Shown: positions 13,607 through 22,121 of the stretch, piece after piece
How the letters are laid out: each line of letters opens with the position of its first letter
Numbering within the stretch: the stretch's first letter is position 1
NCBI GenBank assembly: GCA_937927945.1
Contig: CALEYW010000038.1
Location: 1-33,311 of the forward strand
Length of the DNA stretch: 33,311 nt
Direction of reading: 5' to 3'
DNA from: an uncultured candidate division WPS-2 bacterium
Lineage (GTDB): Bacteria > Vulcanimicrobiota > Vulcanimicrobiia > Vulcanimicrobiales > Vulcanimicrobiaceae
The notes under the pieces: generated by a model
The model's database searches: none
What the model was told of the DNA's origin: nothing
What the model saw: the letters and a program-made list of their open reading frames with translations, nothing else
Translations under genes and position numbers: made by a program

Positions 13607-16600
13607 TCGGCTTCTTCTTGCGCCGCCCGATCTTCGCGGCAGTGTGCTCGCTCATCATCTTCACCGCCGGACTCGTCGCGATTCCGACGCTCCCGATCTC
13701 CCAATATCCGAAGATCGCGCCGCCGGTCATCACTGTGACCGCGCAGTACCTGGGCGCCGACGCGGCCACCGTCGAGGCGTCGGTCACGACGCCGCTCGAA
13801 GAAGCGGTGAACGGCGTCGCAGGCCTGCGGTACATCACCTCGAGCAGCAATGCCGACGGTTCCGTCACGATCACGGCGACGTTCGATCTCACGAAAAACA
13901 TCGATCTCGCGCAGGCCGACGTGCAGAACGCCGTCCTCAGCGCGACCGGCCGGCTCCCTGCCGAGGTGCAGCGCACCGGAGTCGTCGTCGAGAAGAGCAG
14001 CTCGGCGTTCATCCTGGGCATCGGCATGGTCTCGGAGAACCCCCAGTACGATTACGGCTGGCTCAGCAACTTCACCGAGATCCACGTCCTGGACGCGATC
14101 AAACGCGTCAAGGGCGTCGGCAACGTCTTACTCTTCGGCAGCCGCAAGTATGCGATGCGGCTGTGGCTCGACCCGCACCGGCTCGCGCAGAACAACCTCA
14201 CCGCGCCGGACGTCGTCGCGGCGTTGAGCGCCCAGAACGTCCAGGTCGCTGCCGGAGCCCTGGGCGCATCGCCGACCAGCAAAACGCAGCCGTTTCAGAT
14301 TGGCTTGAGCGCGAGCGGGCGGCTCGGCAGTCCGGAGCAGTTTCGCAACGTCGTGCTGCGCTCCGACCCGGACGGAGGCGCCGTCCGGGTCCGCGACGTC
14401 GGCCGCGTAGAGCTCGGGGCGGAGGACTACTCGACGTTCACCAACTGGAACGGAGCCGTGACGATCGGCATGGGCGTCACGCAGCAGCCCGACGCGAACG
14501 CGCTCGAGAGCGCGAAAGCCGTGCGCGCGCAGCTCGACGAGCTCTCGAAGACCTTTCCTCCCGGCGTGCACTACGTGATCCCGTTCGACCCGACGCTCTT
14601 CGTGACCGAGTCGATCAAGGAAGTCACGATCACGCTGGCGGTGTCGATCGCGCTGGTGGTCCTGGTCATCTTCCTCTTCCTGCAGAACTGGCGGATGACG
14701 CTGATCCCGCTGATGACGATCCCGATCTCGCTGGTCGGCACGTTTGCGTTGATGAAGGCGCTCGGCTTCTCGATCAATACGCTCACCCTCTTCGGTCTCA
14801 CCCTAGCGACCGGGCTGGTCGTCGACGATGCGATCGTCGTCATCGAGAACATTGCGCGCTTCGTGCAAGAAAAGAAGATGGGGGCGTTCGAGGGCGCCGA
14901 GGCGGCGATGCGCGAGATCACCGGCGCCGTCATCGCAACGTCGCTCGTGCTGCTGGCCGTGTTCGTGCCGGTCGCGTTCTTCCCGGGATCGACGGGGCTG
15001 CTCTACAAACAGTTCGCGCTGACGATCGCGGCATCGATCTCGATCTCACTCTTCATCGCGCTCACCCTCACGCCGACGCTCTCGGCCCTTCTGCTCTCAC
15101 GCCCCGTCGGCGCGACGCCGGGCTTCCTGTTGCCGGTGGACGCGGCGATCGAATCGGTGCGGCGGCTGTATCGGCGCGTGCTGCCGCACATCGTCGCGTG
15201 GCGGTTCGTGGTCGTGGGCGTCTTCGTCGCCGCCCTGGCGCTGACGGCGTATACGTTCAAAACGACGACGACCGGCTTCATCCCCGACGAGGACCAGGGC
15301 TATCTCGTCACGATGATCCAGACGCCGGAGGGGACCTCGATCGAAGGGGAACGGCGCTTCGCCGACCGCATCGCAGCGATCGCGCGCGCCAACGCGCCGG
15401 AGATCGAGGGGACGTTCCAGATCGACGGCTACAACTTCTTCGGCCCCGCGTCCAACCACTCGCTGATCTTCTTGCCGCTGCGTCCCTGGGGCGAGCGGGC
15501 CGGCCAAGCGCATACGTACGAGTCGATCATCCAGCGCTTGCAGCCGCTCTACTTCGGCGTGCCCGGCGGACAGGCGTACATCTTCAACCCGCCTGCGATC
15601 CAAGGGGTCGGAAACTTCGGCGGTTTTCAGTTCGAGGTGCTCGATACCGCAAACGTCGGGATTCCGGCGCTGACGGCAAGCACCTACGGACTCCTCGGCC
15701 CGGCGAACACCGATCCCGCGCTCAACGCGGTGTTCACGACGTTCCGCGCCGACTCGCCCCGCCTTGCGCTCGAAGTCGATCGTGAGAAGATCCAAGCGCT
15801 GCACGTTCCGATCGACAACGTCTTCGGCACGATGCAGGCGTACTTCGGCTCCCAGTACGTCAACGATTTCGACTACCTCAACCGGTCGTACCGCGTCTAC
15901 GTGCAGGCGGACCAGCAATTTCGGTCGCGGCCGGACGATCTCGCTTCGGCGTACGTGCGCTCGAGCGGCGGCGGAATGGTGCCGCTCAGTTCGCTCGTCC
16001 ACGTGACGAACGCGAAGACGCCGCCGACGATCACGCACTACGATCTGTTCCGTTCGATCGAGATCGACGGCCAACCCAAGCCGGGTGTCGGCTCGGGCGA
16101 CGCGATCGCCGCGATGGAGCGACTCGCGGCCGACCATCTCCCGGCCGGAACGCGCTTCGAGTGGACCGGGTTGACGCTCGATCAGATCGAAGGAGGCAGC
16201 GCCGCCGCGCTGATCTTCGGGCTGGGGATCTTCATGGTGTTCCTCGTGCTCGCCGCGCAGTACGAGAGCTTCCTCGACCCGCTCGTGATCCTGCTCGCCG
16301 TTCCGCTCGCGATCTTGGGCGCGCTGTGGGCGGTGAACCTCCGCCACCTTCCGAGCGACGTGTTCGTGCAGATCGGGTTCGTCATGCTGATCGGGCTTGC
16401 GAGCAAGAACGCGATCCTGATCGTCGAGTTCGCGAACCAGCTGCGCGCCAGCGGCCGCGACGCAGCCGAAGCGGTGCAGCAGGCTGCGCGCACGCGGCTG
16501 CGTCCGATCTTGATGACGTCGCTCGCGTTCGTGTTCGGGATCGTCCCGCTCGTCACGGCGACCGGCGCGGGGAGCGCGAGCCGCAACTCGCTCGGCACCG

Positions 16601-16863
16601 CGCTCTTCGGCGGAATGATCCTCTCGACGCTGCTCAACCTGATCGTCGTTCCGGTGCTCTACGTCATCGTCGAGCGGTTGCGCGAACGGCTCCATGGTTC
16701 CCAAGCGGTGCACGCGACGGTGCGGCGGTACGCCGACGAACCGCTGCTCGCCGCCAGCCTTGCCATCGCACCCGACGGCACGCTGATCGCGGTCAGCGGT
16801 TCGAACGGGGATCGCCGCACGGTGCGCGTCGCGACGCTGGGTGAACGGCCCAGTGGTGAGTAG
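13603..16863 (+). CDS. RND-family efflux pump permease (HAE1/AcrB type)
   Basis: The protein has 1086 residues. It starts with the typical inner-membrane motif MIGFFLRRPIFAAVCSLII and PTLPISQYPKIAPP, followed by porter-domain sequence YLGADAATVEASVTTPLEE. The proton-relay residues are present: Asp408-Asp409 in GLVVDDAIVVIEN and Lys935 in GLASKNAILIVEFANQ. The second porter half (PDEDQGYLV) is also complete. It exports hydrophobic or amphiphilic compounds using the proton gradient. Characterised pumps need a membrane-fusion protein and an outer-membrane channel; neither is encoded nearby, so they must come from elsewhere. The last ~45 residues, after the final membrane helix, are an unusual hydrophilic tail. 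The TAG stop abuts the TAG of the convergent next gene. Confidence 0.95.
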   Translation: MIGFFLRRPIFAAVCSLIIFTAGLVAIPTLPISQYPKIAPPVITVTAQYLGADAATVEASVTTPLEEAVNGVAGLRYITSSSNADGSVTITATFDLTKNIDLAQADVQNAVLSATGRLPAEVQRTGVVVEKSSSAFILGIGMVSENPQYDYGWLSNFTEIHVLDAIKRVKGVGNVLLFGSRKYAMRLWLDPHRLAQNNLTAPDVVAALSAQNVQVAAGALGASPTSKTQPFQIGLSASGRLGSPEQFRNVVLRSDPDGGAVRVRDVGRVELGAEDYSTFTNWNGAVTIGMGVTQQPDANALESAKAVRAQLDELSKTFPPGVHYVIPFDPTLFVTESIKEVTITLAVSIALVVLVIFLFLQNWRMTLIPLMTIPISLVGTFALMKALGFSINTLTLFGLTLATGLVVDDAIVVIENIARFVQEKKMGAFEGAEAAMREITGAVIATSLVLLAVFVPVAFFPGSTGLLYKQFALTIAASISISLFIALTLTPTLSALLLSRPVGATPGFLLPVDAAIESVRRLYRRVLPHIVAWRFVVVGVFVAALALTAYTFKTTTTGFIPDEDQGYLVTMIQTPEGTSIEGERRFADRIAAIARANAPEIEGTFQIDGYNFFGPASNHSLIFLPLRPWGERAGQAHTYESIIQRLQPLYFGVPGGQAYIFNPPAIQGVGNFGGFQFEVLDTANVGIPALTASTYGLLGPANTDPALNAVFTTFRADSPRLALEVDREKIQALHVPIDNVFGTMQAYFGSQYVNDFDYLNRSYRVYVQADQQFRSRPDDLASAYVRSSGGGMVPLSSLVHVTNAKTPPTITHYDLFRSIEIDGQPKPGVGSGDAIAAMERLAADHLPAGTRFEWTGLTLDQIEGGSAAALIFGLGIFMVFLVLAAQYESFLDPLVILLAVPLAILGALWAVNLRHLPSDVFVQIGFVMLIGLASKNAILIVEFANQLRASGRDAAEAVQQAARTRLRPILMTSLAFVFGIVPLVTATGAGSASRNSLGTALFGGMILSTLLNLIVVPVLYVIVERLRERLHGSQAVHATVRRYADEPLLAASLAIAPDGTLIAVSGSNGDRRTVRVATLGERPSGE

Positions 16864-17884
16864 CTAGCCCAGCAGCTTCTCCGGCGTGATCGGCAAGTCG
16901 CGCACGCGCTTGCCGGTCGCGTGGTAGACGGCGTTCGCAATCGCCGCGGCCGCGCCGACGATTCCGATCTCGCCGATCCCCTTCACGCCGAGCTCGTTCA
17001 CGCGCGGGTCGTCCTCGGGCACGATGATCGACTCGATCGCGGGGACGTCGGCGTTCACCGGCACGAGATACTCGGCGAGGTTCGCGTTCATGATGCGTCC
17101 CGAACGCTCGTCGAACCGGGTATGCTCCAGGAGCGCCATGCCGATCCCCCAGACGGCGCCCCCCAAGTACTGGCTCTTGGCCGTCTTCTCGTTGAGAATG
17201 CGGCCGCAGGCGAACGCGTTGACGAAGCGTGCGACGCGCACGGTCCCGAGATCGGGATCGACGCGAACCTCGGCGAACTGCGCGCCGAACGCGTGTTGCG
17301 CGAACGTCGTCTGCTGCTCACCCGGCTTCGCGTCGCTGGTCCCCTCGATGGTCGTGACTCCGGCGCGCCGCATGAGCGCGGCGATCGTCTCGGGTCCGCC
17401 GCGCACCGCCGCCGCGTCGCCGCCGGCGAGCGCGAGGAGTTTGGCGCGGGCGTCGAGGGCGGCAAGTTTGATCGCCGATCCGGCGCTCGCGGTCAACTGC
17501 GAACCGCCCGCGTTGGGCGCGTTCGGATACGTGCTGTCGCCGAGTTCCATGCTGACACGCTCCACCGGCAGCCCCAACCCTTCGGCCGCGACCTGCGTGA
17601 ACACCGTGTACGCGCCGGTACCGATGTCCACGCCGGAGCTGCGCACTACCGCGGTGCCGTCGGCACGGAGCTGGACGAGGGCGCCGGCCGCGCTGCGATG
17701 GGTCGGGTACGTTGCGGCGGCCATTCCGAGGCCGACCAGCAGGCGTCCGTCCCGCATCGATGCGGGCCGCGGGTCGCGCCGGCTCCATCCAAATCGCTCC
17801 GCGCCGGCGTCCAGGCACTCGCGCAGCGAGCGGCTCGAGAACGGACGCCCGTCGGCATCGGTGCTCGTATCGTTGATGAGCCGC
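16864..17884 (-). pseudogene. Xanthine dehydrogenase/aldehyde oxidase molybdenum subunit, 5'-truncated
   Basis: About 340 C-terminal residues of a molybdopterin-binding subunit of the YagR/PaoC type are in one frame. They include GRPFSSRSLRECLDAGAERFGW, VDIGTGAYTVFTQVAAEGLGLP, ELGDSTYPNAPNAGGSQLTAS, and the C-terminal VKGIGEIGIVGAAAAIANAVYHATG with the conserved catalytic Glu. Full proteins are ~700-770 residues, so over half is missing, including the N-terminal domain. Homology ends at about 17885, where a second truncated gene begins on the other strand. No start codon or partner subunits are present. It cannot make a working enzyme as it stands, though the remaining frame is undamaged, so truncation is recent or the join is an assembly error. 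Confidence 0.8.
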
Positions 17885-18488
17885 AGCGGTGTCGGATGGC
17901 ACGGCGGGCACGACGGTACCTGCCAGTCGTGCATGCACGGCGATTTCATCACTTGCCGCAACCTGAGATCCCGGGGATCTCCTACGACGGCGGGTACGCC
18001 GAGTACATGATCGCGCCGGCGAACGTCTTGGCGCCCATTCCGGACGAGCTGACGTTCGAAGAGGCGGCGCCGCTGCTCTGCGCGGGGGTCACGACGTACA
18101 ACGCGCTGCGACACAGCGGCGCTCGAGCCGGCGACCTCGTCGCGGTGCTGGGAATCGGAGGACTGGGACACCTCGGCGTGCAGTACGCGAGACAAGGAAC
18201 CGCTCGCGCACAAACTCGGCGCGACCGCGTACATCGACAGCGCGACCGAAGACGTCGCGCAAAGCTCAACGAACGCGGCGGCGCGCGAGTGATCCTCGCG
18301 ACGGTGGCGAGCGGAGCGGCAATGAGTCCGGCGAGATCGGCGGCCTCGGCGTCGACGTGAAGCTCATCATCCTGAGCGGCGTGCGTCCAATGATCGAGAC
18401 GATGCCGTCAGCCCGCGCGCAGGAAGCCTACGGGCGAATGATGAGCGGCGCGGCCCGCTTCCGGATGGTCCTCACCAACGCGGAGTGA
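17885..18488 (+). pseudogene. Zinc-type alcohol dehydrogenase remnant (MDR family)
   Basis: Pieces in different frames line up with one medium-chain dehydrogenase: GVGWHGGHDGTCQSCMHGDF (zinc region), then PGISYDGGYAEYMIAP and FEEAAPLLCAGVTTYNALR, the NAD-binding GIGGLGHLGVQYAR, then KEPLAHKLGATAYIDSATED, and the C-terminal EAYGRMMSGAARFRMVL before the TGA at 18486-18488. A base is missing after 17965, about a dozen residues are deleted after 18190, and further slips follow. The N-terminal ~75 residues with the catalytic Cys are absent. Several independent lesions make this a true pseudogene rather than a sequencing artefact. Confidence 0.85.
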
Positions 18489-18493
18489 TCCGG

Positions 18494-19087
18494 TCAGTAC
18501 CACCCGTCGGCGAGCATCGCCAGCGCTTCGACGGTCGGTGAGAAGCGTTCCAGGGATGCGGAGAGCGGCGCCAGCTGCGCGTGCACCGCGCCGGTGAACG
18601 CGTCGATTCGCGCGCGCTTCGCGGCGGCCAGCGCTTCCCGTGCCCCCTCCGAAAGATGCGGCGCGATGCGCGCGTTCGCTTCGGCGCGCAGCGCATCGAC
18701 CCGCAGCCGCGCGCGATCGCACAGGTCGGCCAAGCGTACGCCATCGACGTGGGAGAGTCCCTCGATCCTCGGCGCGACGACGTCGAGCGGATCGAAGTCG
18801 GGCGGCGCTCCGGCGACGCGTGCGACCAGCGTTCCGATCTCGGTCCGAGCGGCGGCCCGGATGTCGCGCACGTGCGCCCGGAACGCGCTCATCGTCCCCA
18901 GCACCTCGCGTGCGTCCGCGGCAGCGAGCACGTCCTCGATCGCGGAGCGATAGGCGCGATCCGCGGTGTCGCAGCGCACCGCCGTCTCGACGAAGAGGGA
19001 CTCCGGCAGCGCCGCCGCGCCCAGCGAAGGCTGGCGGAACAACAGCCCGCTGCGCAAAGCGCGAGCGAGCGGCGGCGGGCTACTCAT
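18494..19087 (-). CDS. Hypothetical protein, alpha-helical
   Basis: The protein has 197 residues from the ATG at 19087; a GTG at 19096 would add three. It is rich in Ala, Arg, Glu and Leu with heptad-like helices (ADAREVLGTMSAFRAHVRDIRAAARTEIG, and DRARLRVDALRAEANARIAPHL). It has no signal peptide or membrane segment. No family was recognised. Codon use matches the neighbours. It lies between the alcohol dehydrogenase remnant and the SDR gene, facing away from the latter, and offers no functional clue by position. Confidence 0.6.
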   Translation of the reverse strand: MSSPPPLARALRSGLLFRQPSLGAAALPESLFVETAVRCDTADRAYRSAIEDVLAAADAREVLGTMSAFRAHVRDIRAAARTEIGTLVARVAGAPPDFDPLDVVAPRIEGLSHVDGVRLADLCDRARLRVDALRAEANARIAPHLSEGAREALAAAKRARIDAFTGAVHAQLAPLSASLERFSPTVEALAMLADGWY

Positions 19088-19215
19088 CGTCGGCACTCGG
19101 CGTTGATCCGGCTATGCTGATCTCGAAGCGCTGCAGCTCGCGCTCGGTTGCCGATGAGCGGTTCGCGTGCTTTTGGTCGATCTTCACTCGACGGAACACC
19201 TTCAAACGTCGAAAC

Positions 19216-19231
19216 ATGAGCACCTGCTCAT
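19216..19231. promoter_or_regulatory. ATGAGCA-N2-TGCTCAT operator before the SDR gene
   Basis: The 16-bp site ATGAGCACCTGCTCAT has perfect 7-bp arms and is 46 bases from the GTG of the SDR gene. The same site occurs twice at 23515-23547 in front of the TetR gene, so that TetR probably controls this promoter in trans. Confidence 0.8.
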
Positions 19232-19261
19232 TTTCAGCTCTCATATGGCGGTGACACCGTA

Positions 19262-20023
19262 GTGCAAGACTATCGACTACAACACAAAGTTGTGATCGTC
19301 ACCGGCGCAAGCCGGGGCATCGGTGAGGCGGCTGCGCGGTTTTTCGGTGAATCCGGATCGCGCGTCGTGCTTGCCGCGCGTACCGAAAGCGGCCTCGCAC
19401 GCGTCGTCGGCGAAATCATATCCGCCGGAGGTACGGCAACGGCGGTTCCGACCGACGTCACCGATGCGGCCGAGGTCGATCGCCTTGTTGAAGAAACCCT
19501 TCGCATCTATGGCCGCGTAGATGCCGCGTTCAACAACGCCGGTGGCGGGCACATGCCGAAACCCCTAGCGGACCTCTCCGACGATGATTTCGATGCAGCG
19601 GTACGTGGAAATATGCGCAGCACGTTCCTCTGCATGCGCCGTGAGATTCAAGCCATGTCGAGAAGCGGCGGAGGGGCCATCGTGAATATGTCTTCCTGTG
19701 CGGGCATTCAGGCGGCGCCCGGCATGGGAGCGTATTGCGCCGCAAAGCATGGTGTTATCGGCTTGACAAAGACGGCGGCGCTCGACTACGGCGGCTCGAA
19801 CGTTCGTGTGAACGTGCTAGCCCCTGGGCCCATTCAAACGCATCGCCTAGAGAACATTCCCGACGAGAAGCGCGCGGCCATGTTGCGAGCGATTCCGCTG
19901 AGGCGTCTCGGCGATCCCCGCGAGGTTGCCCAGACGGTCGCGTGGCTCTGTTCGCCGGCGGCGAACTTCATCACCGGCGCGGTCATCCAGATCGACGGAG
20001 GCAAGACGATCGGAAACGCGTAG
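19262..20023 (+). CDS. Short-chain dehydrogenase/reductase (SDR)
   Basis: The protein has 253 residues from the GTG at 19262. Classical SDR features are all present: the nucleotide-binding TGASRGIGEAAA, the NNAG motif (FNNAGGGH), Ser in VNMSSCAG, the catalytic YCAAK, and the PG motif APGPIQTHR. The C-terminal IDGGKTIGNA is typical. It would catalyse NAD(P)-dependent oxidation or reduction of an alcohol/ketone pair; the substrate cannot be told. Arg at the end of the second strand (LAARTES) hints at NADP preference. The TetR-type operator upstream suggests induction together with the TetR/membrane-protein pair. It is convergent with the HxlR gene. Confidence 0.93.
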   Translation: MQDYRLQHKVVIVTGASRGIGEAAARFFGESGSRVVLAARTESGLARVVGEIISAGGTATAVPTDVTDAAEVDRLVEETLRIYGRVDAAFNNAGGGHMPKPLADLSDDDFDAAVRGNMRSTFLCMRREIQAMSRSGGGAIVNMSSCAGIQAAPGMGAYCAAKHGVIGLTKTAALDYGGSNVRVNVLAPGPIQTHRLENIPDEKRAAMLRAIPLRRLGDPREVAQTVAWLCSPAANFITGAVIQIDGGKTIGNA

Positions 20024-20053
20024 CCGACGCGCCGGGTTGCGCCAATCGTACGC

Positions 20054-20521
20054 TCAGCCGGCGCGCTGAGCGCGTTCGTCCTTCCGCGCAAGAGAGCGTA
20101 AGGCGCCCGGGCCTACCGTCTCGCCGCACTCCGGACACACGAGAATCGGGACCGTCGGCTTTCCGCACGCCTCGTGGATCAGCACGAGCGGCGGACCGCT
20201 CGGGCCGGCGAGGTACTTGTCGCCCCACCTGATGAGCGCGATGAGCACCGGGTACAGATCGCGTCCCTTCGCGGTGAGGTGGTACTCGTAGCGCGGCGGC
20301 CGCTGCTCGTAGCGCCGCCGCTCCAGCAGGCCTTCGTCGGTGAGCCGCTTCAGCCGCGCGGTCAGCACGTTCGTCGCGATCCCGAGGTCCCGCTGCAGTT
20401 CATCGAAGCGCCGGATGCCGCGGAACACGTCGCGCAACACCAAAATCGTCCACCCCTCGCCGATCACGTCGAGCGAGCGGGCGATGGAACAGGGCATCGC
20501 GCTAAGATCGACTTTTGCCAT
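20054..20521 (-). CDS. HxlR-family transcriptional regulator
   Basis: The protein has 155 residues from the ATG at 20521 (MAKVDLSAMPCSIARSLDVIGEGWT); an upstream start at 20563 is possible but would overlap the operator. It shows the HxlR signature: CSIARSLDVIGEGWTILVLRDVF, then FDELQRDLGIATNVLTARLKRLTDEGLLERRRY and PRYEYHLTAKGRDLYPVL. The N-terminal Cys matches the redox-sensing position in HxlR-type regulators such as HypR and YodB. The C-terminus adds a CxxC pair (CPECGE), possibly metal-binding. It is divergent from the DHA2 transporter with two matching inverted repeats between them, so it is likely the repressor of that pump. Confidence 0.92.
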   Translation of the reverse strand: MAKVDLSAMPCSIARSLDVIGEGWTILVLRDVFRGIRRFDELQRDLGIATNVLTARLKRLTDEGLLERRRYEQRPPRYEYHLTAKGRDLYPVLIALIRWGDKYLAGPSGPPLVLIHEACGKPTVPILVCPECGETVGPGALRSLARKDERAQRAG

Positions 20522-20549
20522 TCTCCCGTGACCGAACGTAGCACAGTGG

Positions 20550-20608
20550 CTTGCTTTTGGCAAGTCACTGAGGTATATATCTCCCCATGGTCACTTGCTT
20601 TCCGCAAG
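20550..20608. promoter_or_regulatory. Two CTTGC-N5-GCAAG operators between hxlR-like and transporter genes
   Basis: Site 1 is at 20550-20564 (CTTGCTTTTGGCAAG) and site 2 at 20594-20608 (CTTGCTTTCCGCAAG). Their centres are 44 bp apart, close to four helical turns, with the A+T-rich GTATATATC between them as a likely promoter core. Both sites lie in the divergent region, so one regulator can control both directions. Confidence 0.8.
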
Positions 20609-20618
20609 CGAGGCGGAA

Positions 20619-22121
20619 ATGACCGCTGAGTACGGACTCCGCCGCGTCGTCGTCGTCTCGGCGGTGATGCTGGCGGCCGTTCTGCAATTGGCGGACACGA
20701 CGATCGTGAACGTCTCGCTGCCGACGATCGACGGAAACCTCGGCGCGTCGATCGACGAAGGCACCTGGTTCATCACCGCCTACATCATCGCCAACGTCAT
20801 CATCATCCCGCTCTCGCCGTGGCTCTCGTCGCTGCTCGGCCGCAAACAATACTTCGCGATTTCGATCGCCGGCTTCACGCTCTCCTCACTGCTGTGCGGC
20901 ATCGCGACCGACGTGCCGACGGAGATCGCGTTCCGTTTCGTGCAAGGGGCGTTCGGCGGCGGCTTGATGGTACCGGCACAGCAGATCATTCGCGATGCGT
21001 TTCCGCCGGCGAAGCTCGGCTTGAGCCAAGCGCTCTTCGGGCTCGCCGCCACGATCGGGCCGACCATCGGGCCGACGCTCGGCGGCGTCTTGACCGACGC
21101 GCTCTCGTGGCGCTGGGTCTTCTTCATCAATCTCATTCCGGGGCTGATCGCCACGCTGCTCGTGCTGCGCTACGTTCGCAATCCGGTCGGGGAGCCGCGC
21201 GCGCCGGTCGACGTGCCCGGCATCGCGTTGCTCGCCGTCGGGCTCGGCGCGTTTCAGTACGTGCTCGAAGAGGGTGAGCGTCACGATTGGTTCGCCGACG
21301 ACGGCATCCGCGTCATCGCGGCCGTCGCCGTCGTCGGCCTGGCCCTTTTCGCGCTGTGGGAGCTGCGCGGGACGCGCACGCCGGCCGTCGCGCTGCGCGT
21401 CTTGGGAAACCGCACCGTTTGGGCCGGTGCGCTGGTGAGCTTCGCGGTGGGCTTCGGCCTCTACGGTGTCTTCGTGATCCAACCGCAGTACTCGCAGAGT
21501 TCGCTCGGCTACACGACGACGCTCTCGGGGATCATGGTGATGACGCGCGCCGGCACGATCCTCGCGCTCTTCCCGCTCACCGCTTGGATCGTCTCGCGCC
21601 CGCGCCTCGACCTGCGCGCCGCGACGGCGGCCGGGCTGGCGCTCTACGCGATCGCCTCGTGGCTGCAAGCCGGCGTCATGACGACGACAGCGAGCTTCGA
21701 ATCGCAAGTGCCGACGCAGATCCTCGGCGGCATCGGCTTGGCGTTGATCTTCGTTCCGCTGCAGGTATCGCTGCTGCGCGCGCTCGATCCCGCAGCCGTC
21801 CCGCCGTCACTGGCGATCGTGCGGCTGGCGCAACAGATCGGCGGCTCGGTCGCGACGGCGGGCGTCGTCACGTTTGCGGACCGTGCGTTCGCGCTCCATC
21901 AGGACGCGCTGCGCGACGCGACCGTGCTGAGCAATCCCCCCGTCGCGGAGTTCGTGGCACGCCACGCGGGACTCGGACTGAACGCGCTGGCGCAGCTCGT
22001 CGGCCAGCAAGCAGCGGTGATGTCGTACGCCGACGCGATCCGCTTGATCGCCATCGTCGCGGCGGTCTCGATCCCGCTGCCCTTCCTGCTGCGGCGCGAA
22101 CGAGCGGCGGCTCGAACGTGA
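20619..22121 (+). CDS. DHA2-family (EmrB/QacA-type) MFS drug efflux transporter
   Basis: The protein has 500 residues from the ATG at 20619, with about 14 membrane segments. Motifs of the DHA2 branch are visible: LQLADTTIVNVSLPTI in helix 1, WFITAYIIANVIIIPLSPWLSSLLGRKQ (motif A loop), FRFVQGAFGGGLMVPAQQII, and the antiporter motif C region GLAATIGPTIGPTLGGVLTD followed by WRWVFFINLIPG. It probably expels lipophilic toxic compounds by proton exchange. The HxlR operators upstream point to induction by an electrophile or drug. Its TGA overlaps the GTG of the GNAT gene, so the two form one operon. Confidence 0.93.
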   Translation: MTAEYGLRRVVVVSAVMLAAVLQLADTTIVNVSLPTIDGNLGASIDEGTWFITAYIIANVIIIPLSPWLSSLLGRKQYFAISIAGFTLSSLLCGIATDVPTEIAFRFVQGAFGGGLMVPAQQIIRDAFPPAKLGLSQALFGLAATIGPTIGPTLGGVLTDALSWRWVFFINLIPGLIATLLVLRYVRNPVGEPRAPVDVPGIALLAVGLGAFQYVLEEGERHDWFADDGIRVIAAVAVVGLALFALWELRGTRTPAVALRVLGNRTVWAGALVSFAVGFGLYGVFVIQPQYSQSSLGYTTTLSGIMVMTRAGTILALFPLTAWIVSRPRLDLRAATAAGLALYAIASWLQAGVMTTTASFESQVPTQILGGIGLALIFVPLQVSLLRALDPAAVPPSLAIVRLAQQIGGSVATAGVVTFADRAFALHQDALRDATVLSNPPVAEFVARHAGLGLNALAQLVGQQAAVMSYADAIRLIAIVAAVSIPLPFLLRRERAAART

